Made by a program: the position numbers and the translations under genes. Below, piece by piece: positions 33,817 through 38,531 of a DNA stretch of 38,531 nucleotides (positions are counted from its first letter, which is position 1; the number at the start of each line of letters is the position of its first letter). The stretch comes from an uncultured Methylococcaceae bacterium (GTDB lineage: Bacteria; Pseudomonadota; Gammaproteobacteria; Methylococcales; Methylococcaceae): positions 1 through 38,531 of the forward strand of contig CAIOOA010000115.1 of the NCBI GenBank assembly GCA_903859815.1, written 5' to 3'. The notes under the pieces are model-generated. The model was not told where the DNA came from, searched no databases, and saw only the letters and a program-made list of their open reading frames with translations.

Positions 33817-34308
33817 ATGACCGACCGTCCCCTGAACATTCTTGTTCTTTGCACCGGTAATTCCTGCCGCAGCGTATTAGGCGAAGCCTTGTTTAACCAT
33901 TTAGCCCAAGGCCGCTTCAAAGCCTTCAGCGCAGGTAGCCATCCCATAGGCAGAATCAACACCGGTGCGTTGGCGACGCTGGCCCGTCACGGGCTTCCTA
34001 CCGAGGGTTATGTCAGCCAATCATGGGACGAATTCGAGGATGCCGACATCGACATCATGATTTCCGTTTGCGACTCGGCGGCAGGGGAGGCGTGTCCGGC
34101 CTATCTGGGCAAAGCCGTGCGCGGACATTGGGGCTTGGCGGACCCCGGCCATGTCAAAGGCACGGAAGAAGAAATCATCGCGGCTTTTGAAGCCACTTAT
34201 GCCACCATGGAAAAGCGCATCCATCAACTGCTGGCACTGCCGGTTGAAAGCATGTCCCGGCAGGAACTCAGCGAGGCGCTGAACAAAATCGGTGCAGAAA
34301 CCCATTAA
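33817..34308 (+). CDS. arsC: Second arsenate reductase, low-molecular-weight phosphatase type
   Basis: The 163-residue protein has the P-loop 'LCTGNSCRS' with nucleophile C12 and an extra C17, C85 and C93 in 'VCDSAAGEAC', and the 'HWGLADP' loop. It is clearly related to, but diverged from, the first ArsC at 30923-31435, so this is not a recent tandem duplication. A good taagga lies just upstream of the ATG. It precedes the permease gene by 12 bases, forming a pair behind the hairpin. Confidence 0.95.
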   Translation: MTDRPLNILVLCTGNSCRSVLGEALFNHLAQGRFKAFSAGSHPIGRINTGALATLARHGLPTEGYVSQSWDEFEDADIDIMISVCDSAAGEACPAYLGKAVRGHWGLADPGHVKGTEEEIIAAFEATYATMEKRIHQLLALPVESMSRQELSEALNKIGAETH

Positions 34309-34320
34309 TGGCAAACGCTC

Positions 34321-35418
34321 ATGAACATACGTCAAACTAAAAGCCTTAATCCAAGCCCTAAACCTGCCATGCCAAAACGGCTAGGCTTCGTCGAGCGATT
34401 TCTGACCTTGTGGATTTTCATTGCCATGGGCGTTGGCGTGGCATTGGGCTATTTTGTGCCTAGCTTCACCCAAGGTTTGACCCGTTACCAAGTCGGCACG
34501 ACCTCAATCCCGATTGCCGTGGGCTTGATATTAATGATGTACCCGCCGTTGGCGAAGGTGCGTTACGAGGAATTGCCACAGGTATTCAAGAACGTCAAAG
34601 TCTTGTTACTTTCCTTGGTGCAAAACTGGATCATTGGCCCAATCCTCATGTTTGGGTTGGCGGTATTATTCCTGCGCGACTACCCGGAATATATGGTCGG
34701 CCTGATTGTCATCGGCTTGGCCCGTTGCATTGCGATGGTATTGGTGTGGAATGAATTGGCGGACGGCGATAGTGAATATTGCGCCGGACTGGTGGCTTTC
34801 AACTCCATTTTTCAGATGTTGTTCTTTTCGGTCTATGCCTATGTGTTTGTCACCGTGCTACCGGAATGGTTAGGGATAGCCTCCGGCCTACAGGTCAATA
34901 TTACGATTCTCCAAGTTGCTGAAAGCGTCATGATCTATCTCGGCATACCCTTTTTTGGCGGTATGCTCACCCGCTTTTTGTTGGTGCGGATTAAAGGACG
35001 GCAATGGTATGAGGAAAAATTCATCCCCAAAATCAGCCCGATGACATTAATCGCCTTGCTATTCACTATATTGGTTATGTTTTCGCTGAAAGGCGAATAT
35101 ATCGTCCAACTCCCGTTGGATGTATTGCGCATCGCCGTGCCATTGGTCATTTATTTTCTCGTGATGTTTTTGATTACCTTCTGGATGTCGGCCAAGGCCG
35201 GGGCTGGGTATAAAATCAGCGCGACCTTATCCTTCACCGCTGCCAGCAATAACTTTGAACTCGCCATTGCCGTTGCCGTCGCAGTTTTCGGTTTGCAATC
35301 CGGCGAAGCCTTTGCCGCCGTCATTGGGCCGTTAGTCGAAGTGCCGGTGTTGATTGGCTTGGTGAATGTGGCCTTGTATTTTAGGGGACGCTATTTTACT
35401 CATGCTGATGACGTTTAA
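34321..35418 (+). CDS. arsB: ACR3-family arsenite permease
   Basis: The 365-residue inner membrane protein has ten predicted helices, '[20 protein letters not shown]' opening the first, and '[19 protein letters not shown]' in helix 4 with C136, the cysteine essential in ACR3 proteins. '[21 protein letters not shown]' and '[14 protein letters not shown]' are also family signatures. It exports arsenite, alone or driven by ArsA. It belongs to the ACR3 (BART) group and not to E. coli-type ArsB. It is the last gene of the locus. Confidence 0.95.
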   Translation: MNIRQTKSLNPSPKPAMPKRLGFVERFLTLWIFIAMGVGVALGYFVPSFTQGLTRYQVGTTSIPIAVGLILMMYPPLAKVRYEELPQVFKNVKVLLLSLVQNWIIGPILMFGLAVLFLRDYPEYMVGLIVIGLARCIAMVLVWNELADGDSEYCAGLVAFNSIFQMLFFSVYAYVFVTVLPEWLGIASGLQVNITILQVAESVMIYLGIPFFGGMLTRFLLVRIKGRQWYEEKFIPKISPMTLIALLFTILVMFSLKGEYIVQLPLDVLRIAVPLVIYFLVMFLITFWMSAKAGAGYKISATLSFTAASNNFELAIAVAVAVFGLQSGEAFAAVIGPLVEVPVLIGLVNVALYFRGRYFTHADDV

Positions 35419-35493
35419 ATTGTTTCAGAATGATGATACAGTCGAGTTTCGATATTAGCGTAACGATAAAACAATTCTCTCTATTGACAACCT

Positions 35494-35760
35494 ATGCACA
35501 TTGAAGCCGAACTCGACGACATTCACGCCGAACGTCTAAACATTTTGCTAGAGCGATTGCAAAAACCCTTGTCTGAAGTGCTTGCCACTGCCATTGATGC
35601 TGCATTGGCAAAACCGTTGACGCAGCAGGAAGAGGATGTTGAAGCTTCGCCGTTTTATCAAGCATTGGATGCCATTGGTTTCATTGGCTGTATCGAAACC
35701 GACGAGCAGCTTTCATCAACGTATAAAGAAAAACTGGACTTTTCCATTGGGAAACTTTAG
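35494..35760 (+). CDS. Antitoxin-like protein without visible toxin
   Basis: The 88-residue acidic protein begins 'MHIEAELDDIHAERLNILLE' and 'LSEVLATAIDAAL', a beta strand and two helices as in ribbon-helix-helix antitoxins. Its C-terminus 'GFIGCIETDEQLSSTYKEKL' resembles the toxin-binding tail of antitoxins that pair with PIN-domain toxins. No PIN or other toxin gene follows; the next gene is TIR. No clear Shine-Dalgarno is seen. It is either an orphan antitoxin or a regulator of the downstream genes; family assignment is tentative. Confidence 0.65.
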   Translation: MHIEAELDDIHAERLNILLERLQKPLSEVLATAIDAALAKPLTQQEEDVEASPFYQALDAIGFIGCIETDEQLSSTYKEKLDFSIGKL

Positions 35761-35822
35761 CCAAAACAGTCAAGGTTGCCTATAATCTCCACCGGAGCAA
35801 CACAAATCACAGGGGAAGCACC

Positions 35823-36275
35823 GTGCGAGATTCGATTTTTATCAGTTATAGCCATAAAGACAAAAAGTTTTTGGATGAGCTTCAGAGTATGTTGAAGCCG
35901 TTGCAGCGTAATGGCGCGGTTGACGCTTGGGCCGACAATCGTATTCAGGCAAGCTCAAAATGGCATGATGAAATCAATAAGTCTTTGAATAATGCCAAGG
36001 CCGCCGTGCTACTGGTCAGCAAAGGATTCCTTGACTCGGATTTTATTGCCAACCATGAATTGCCGCCATTGCTGGAAGCCGCAGAGAAAGACGGATTGAA
36101 AATCTTTTGGGTATGTCTGAGTAATTGCCTTTATGATAGGACCAAAATTGCGGATTATCAGGCTATTCATGACATTAAAAAGCCTCTGAGCAAAATGACT
36201 CCAAGCGACAGGGATGATGTTTGGAAAAAAATTGGCGAAGAACTTGAACAGGTCGCCCCGCTCCCCCCTCGGTAG
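35823..36275 (+). CDS. TIR-domain protein, likely N-terminal part of a longer protein
   Basis: The 150-residue product is almost wholly one TIR domain: 'SIFISYSHKDKKFLDEL' (strand A and box 1), 'WADNRIQASSKWHDEI', 'AAVLLVSKGFLDSDF', and E79 in 'NHELPPLLEAAE', the likely catalytic glutamate of NAD-cleaving TIRs. It starts with GTG after gggg. The ORF ends at TAG (36273) right after a C6 tract (36263-36268). Reading one base back continues through a proline-rich linker into the next ORF without a stop, giving about 491 residues. The stop may therefore be a frameshift, natural or a sequence error. Bacterial TIR proteins commonly act as NADase effectors in phage defence. Confidence 0.85.
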   Translation: MRDSIFISYSHKDKKFLDELQSMLKPLQRNGAVDAWADNRIQASSKWHDEINKSLNNAKAAVLLVSKGFLDSDFIANHELPPLLEAAEKDGLKIFWVCLSNCLYDRTKIADYQAIHDIKKPLSKMTPSDRDDVWKKIGEELEQVAPLPPR

Positions 36276-36295
36276 GCCCATCGGATGCCGGTGTC

Positions 36296-37297
36296 GTGCC
36301 GGTGGGTCAAACAATTGATGCCAAACAAAGCACATTAGGACTCGCAAAGCCGACACGGACGGATGCAGCGGCGCGTCCCACAAGCAGCATTATCGAACCC
36401 GACTTGCGGAAAAGAGCGCAAGACTTGATCGTTGTGATACTCCAACAAAGCGATGCCGCCACCCGTAGGCTTGCTGTTCGGTTCGGGCTGAAAGATGGGA
36501 ATATCGTCGAACGCCGCCTCCAAGTTGCGGAGAAAGCCTTGGATAAATCGCCGGACGAGTTATTCAAGATCGCCTTGTATGAACAGAAGGTATTACTAAA
36601 TGACTGCGACGAACAAGGTGCTAAAGCCATAACCCAACTCGTTCTGGCTATCCTTCCCGTTCGGCACGGAACGGATGATGTCGAAGACGTGCGGGTACAT
36701 CGCTTGGAGGCGGGTAAACTGGTCGAGCTTCATGCCAGCCATAAGACCATTGCCGAATTGATTATGGCCAGGGCAGACGGGCGACCCGCCGCCTATGTCC
36801 GTCCTCATGCCTTGAGCGAGTTTACCGGTGGCAAAGCTTGCCTAGCCCGCGTCCCCGAAGGTGGGCGCGATCCATTGGGCAAGCAACTCCAACGCGATTT
36901 TACCCATGACTTGATAGGTACATTTGAATCCTGCATTGATGCCCAATTTGAAAACAGATTCACAGACTATTTGCGCAGGAAGTTGGAAGTCCCCACCGAT
37001 TCCTCGGGTGATGATGAAGATTTGGATGATTGGATTAACGATGGCTTACGGCTTTATGCGGAATGGCAAGCGCGGCAATTCCTCGCGGCTGGCGGTAGTT
37101 ACACTCACTATTTCTTGGTCGAAACCCCGCCCGGTTTGACTGATGCCGACCGGGATGTGCAGAATGCCGTCCTGCTAAAGCTCAAAGCGCGGTTCCCGGA
37201 GATTGTCTTTCTCCGTCTCGCCCCGTTTTCCAGAAAGGAATTGCTTCCCTATTCACAATTACGCGCCTTACTTTATGCCAACCGTGAGATTGACTAA
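36296..37297 (+). CDS. Uncharacterised partner of the MoxR ATPase, probably fused to TIR
   Basis: The ORF has 333 residues from a GTG without a ribosome binding site, and its frame is open upstream to 36266 and joins the TIR frame at the C6 tract. Residues about 30-100 are helical; 'VLAILPVRHGTDDVEDVRVH' and 'FTGGKACLARVPEGGRDPL' are distinctive, and 'TDYLRRKLEVPTDSSGDDEDL' is strongly acidic. I do not recognise the family. Its stop codon overlaps the AAA+ start (TAATG), so the two products probably work together. The placement of an effector domain, an unknown middle protein and a MoxR ATPase recalls the published MoxR-linked conflict systems; that comparison is inference. Confidence 0.75.
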   Translation: MPVGQTIDAKQSTLGLAKPTRTDAAARPTSSIIEPDLRKRAQDLIVVILQQSDAATRRLAVRFGLKDGNIVERRLQVAEKALDKSPDELFKIALYEQKVLLNDCDEQGAKAITQLVLAILPVRHGTDDVEDVRVHRLEAGKLVELHASHKTIAELIMARADGRPAAYVRPHALSEFTGGKACLARVPEGGRDPLGKQLQRDFTHDLIGTFESCIDAQFENRFTDYLRRKLEVPTDSSGDDEDLDDWINDGLRLYAEWQARQFLAAGGSYTHYFLVETPPGLTDADRDVQNAVLLKLKARFPEIVFLRLAPFSRKELLPYSQLRALLYANREID

Positions 37298-38352
37298 TGG
37301 AATTCCTCCCCATCCGCGCCGACCATATCGAAGACCTTGCTGCCGAGCATGACACGCTCAAGCCGCGCCACCATTTCGAGCCGGAACAATTGATGGCGAT
37401 CAATGCCGCGCTGTCCGCATCCCGGCCTTTGCTGGTGCGCGGCGAGCCGGGGATAGGCAAGAGCCAGTTGGCCCGTGCCGCCGCCAAAGCCTTGGGGCGG
37501 GCTTTCATCCAGCATGTGGTGGATGCCCGCACCGAATCCCGCGATCTGCTCTGGCATTTTGATGCCGTGGGCCGTTTGGCCGAGGCGCAAGTCATGGGGG
37601 CTTTGCAAGTCGCCTGTCCGCCGCTGAAAGACCATGACCAGCAAGACGGCGACCCGGCAGAAATAGCCCTCAAGCTGCTTCGCAAACGGCTTGACCCCCG
37701 ACAATTCCTACATCCCCGCGCCCTTTGGTGGGCGTTCGATTGGGAAAATGCCGCCAAACAAGCGGACAAAGTGCGGGTTGCATCGCCACCGCAAGCGGAT
37801 GGCGGCGACTATGCCAAAGGCTGTGTTGTGTTGATAGACGAAATCGACAAGGCCGAGTCCGATGTCCCTAATGGATTATTGGAGGCATTGGGCGCAGGCC
37901 GCTTTACCCCACAAGGTTTCAGCCAGCCGGTGGAAATCAGAGGCCCCCAGCCCTTGGTCGTCATCACCACCAACGAGGAACGCGCCTTGCCGGATGCCTT
38001 TATCCGCCGGTGTCTGGTGTTGCACCTTAAACTGCCGAAGGAGCGCGACAAACTGATTGCCAAGCTGATCGAGCGCGGCAAAACTCATTTCACCGACACC
38101 AAAACCGGCAAGCTGTTGACCACGATGGAGGTGCTGGAAAAAGCCGCCGGACTGTTAGCTGATGATCGCGCCGCCGCCGAGCAACGCCACTGGCGACCGC
38201 TGCCGGGACAGGCGGAATATCTGGATTTGGTTCGCGCCGTCGTGGTTCAAGCGGGTGGCGACTTCAAACGCCAAGAAGCGTTGATTGAGCAAGTGGGCCG
38301 GTTTGTGTTGAAGAAACACCCGGAGGCGGCAAGGGAGCGGGAGGAGTCTTGA
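37297..38352 (+). CDS. MoxR-type AAA+ ATPase
   Basis: The 351-residue ATPase has Walker A 'GEPGIGKS' (49-56), Walker B 'CVVLIDEIDKAESDVPNGLL', sensor 1 'LVVITTNEERALPDAFIRRC' with the arginine finger, and a C-terminal helical lid. The order and the 'LVRGEPGIGKSQLARAAA' context are those of MoxR chaperone-like ATPases. It overlaps the upstream gene by one base (TAATG). No von Willebrand A protein, the usual MoxR partner, is seen before the window ends. Its GC content is higher than that of the TIR gene. Confidence 0.9.
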   Translation: MEFLPIRADHIEDLAAEHDTLKPRHHFEPEQLMAINAALSASRPLLVRGEPGIGKSQLARAAAKALGRAFIQHVVDARTESRDLLWHFDAVGRLAEAQVMGALQVACPPLKDHDQQDGDPAEIALKLLRKRLDPRQFLHPRALWWAFDWENAAKQADKVRVASPPQADGGDYAKGCVVLIDEIDKAESDVPNGLLEALGAGRFTPQGFSQPVEIRGPQPLVVITTNEERALPDAFIRRCLVLHLKLPKERDKLIAKLIERGKTHFTDTKTGKLLTTMEVLEKAAGLLADDRAAAEQRHWRPLPGQAEYLDLVRAVVVQAGGDFKRQEALIEQVGRFVLKKHPEAAREREES

Positions 38353-38363
38353 GGGTTCTTCTG

Positions 38364-38531
38364 CTAAACCATGATCTCCGCTTTCGTGCTTGCGATATCC
38401 GGCACGGTGGTCGTTATATCCTCCACGGTGGTCGTTATATCCTCCACGGTGGTCGTTATATCCTCCACGGTGGTCGTTATATCCTCCACGGTGGTCGTTA
38501 GATCCTCCACGGTGGTCGTCATATCCTTCAC
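38364..38531 (-). CDS. C-terminal end of a coiled-coil repeat protein (partial)
   Basis: The minus strand is open from the window edge to TAG at 38364. It reads six heptads of the form VEDITTT, then 'VPDIASTKAEIMV' and the stop. Valine and isoleucine fall at coiled-coil a and d positions. Variant repeat units change I to L, I to M and E to K, all tolerable in this frame, whereas the plus-strand frame 'TVVVISS' acquires an arginine. This favours the minus strand as coding. The rest of the protein lies outside the window, and function is unknown. Convergent with the MoxR gene. Confidence 0.55.
   Translation of the reverse strand: MKDMTTTVEDLTTTVEDITTTVEDITTTVEDITTTVEDITTTVPDIASTKAEIMV
38406..38531. 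repeat. 21-bp tandem repeat, six units
   Basis: Six exact 21-base units ('ggtggtcgttatatcctcca' plus c) run from 38406 to the window end. Units 1-4 are identical, unit 5 has one change, unit 6 has two. The unit length is a multiple of three, so the array stays in frame and probably expands and contracts. It continues beyond the window or ends at its edge. It is not a CRISPR array, since there are no spacers. Confidence 0.95.

Noticed and set aside
38406-38531. CRISPR-like array
   Set aside because: The units are contiguous 21-mers without spacers and keep a reading frame.

Overview
The window reads as a chromosomal segment of a gammaproteobacterium. It begins inside a 23S rRNA gene whose sequence is very close to the Enterobacteria-type 23S, followed by 5S. 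Protein genes are of moderate GC. An NAD-linked molybdenum formate dehydrogenase, a LuxO-type regulator and AAGC/GCTT palindromic intergenic repeats would fit a methylotrophic lineage such as Methylococcales, but that placement is an inference and no marker here proves it.

Layout. 1-1533: 3' end of 23S, a long GC-rich spacer without tRNA, 5S and the operon terminator. 1602-1664: a heptamer tandem repeat. 1717-4931: LuxO-like sigma-54 activator, a 55-residue protein on the minus strand, a universal stress protein and a lipoprotein. 4944-6094 (minus): rpiA and an EmrE-like SMR transporter. 6207-15795 (plus): DUF2339, DUF3999 and CreD membrane/envelope proteins, then a remarkable 1122-residue fusion of 2-oxoacid dehydrogenase E1 alpha, E1 beta, a lipoyl domain and a ketoacyl-ACP synthase III. 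15897-16673 (minus): a TylF-type methyltransferase.

16810-29259 (minus) carries the soluble NAD+-dependent formate dehydrogenase genes in the order fdsG-fdsB-[island]-fdsA-fdhD-fdsD. The usually contiguous fdsB and fdsA are separated by about 6.4 kb of same-strand accessory genes: a retropepsin-like protease, a DUF2442 protein, a hicA-hicB pair, a HEPN/DUF4145-like protein, unknown proteins, a hicB-hicA-ygiT trio, an LprI-domain protein, a hicB relic and a GT39-type glycosyltransferase. Palindromic repeats lie among them.

29672-35418 (plus): a zinc-ribbon membrane protein with an HEFGH motif, then an arsenic resistance locus arsR-arsC-arsD-arsA, a strong terminator, a second arsC and an ACR3 arsenite permease. 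ArsC reduces arsenate, ArsD hands arsenite to the ArsA ATPase, and the permease exports it under ArsR control.

35494-38531: an orphan antitoxin-like protein, then a probable defence module. This is a TIR domain that appears to be the N-terminus of a longer protein interrupted at a C6 tract, followed by an overlapping MoxR-type AAA+ ATPase. The window ends in six 21-bp repeats that encode a coiled-coil heptad on the minus strand.

The most unusual items are the E1-lipoyl-KASIII fusion, the TIR/MoxR module with its one-base frameshift, the split fds operon, and a hicA gene that appears to carry two compensating frameshifts.
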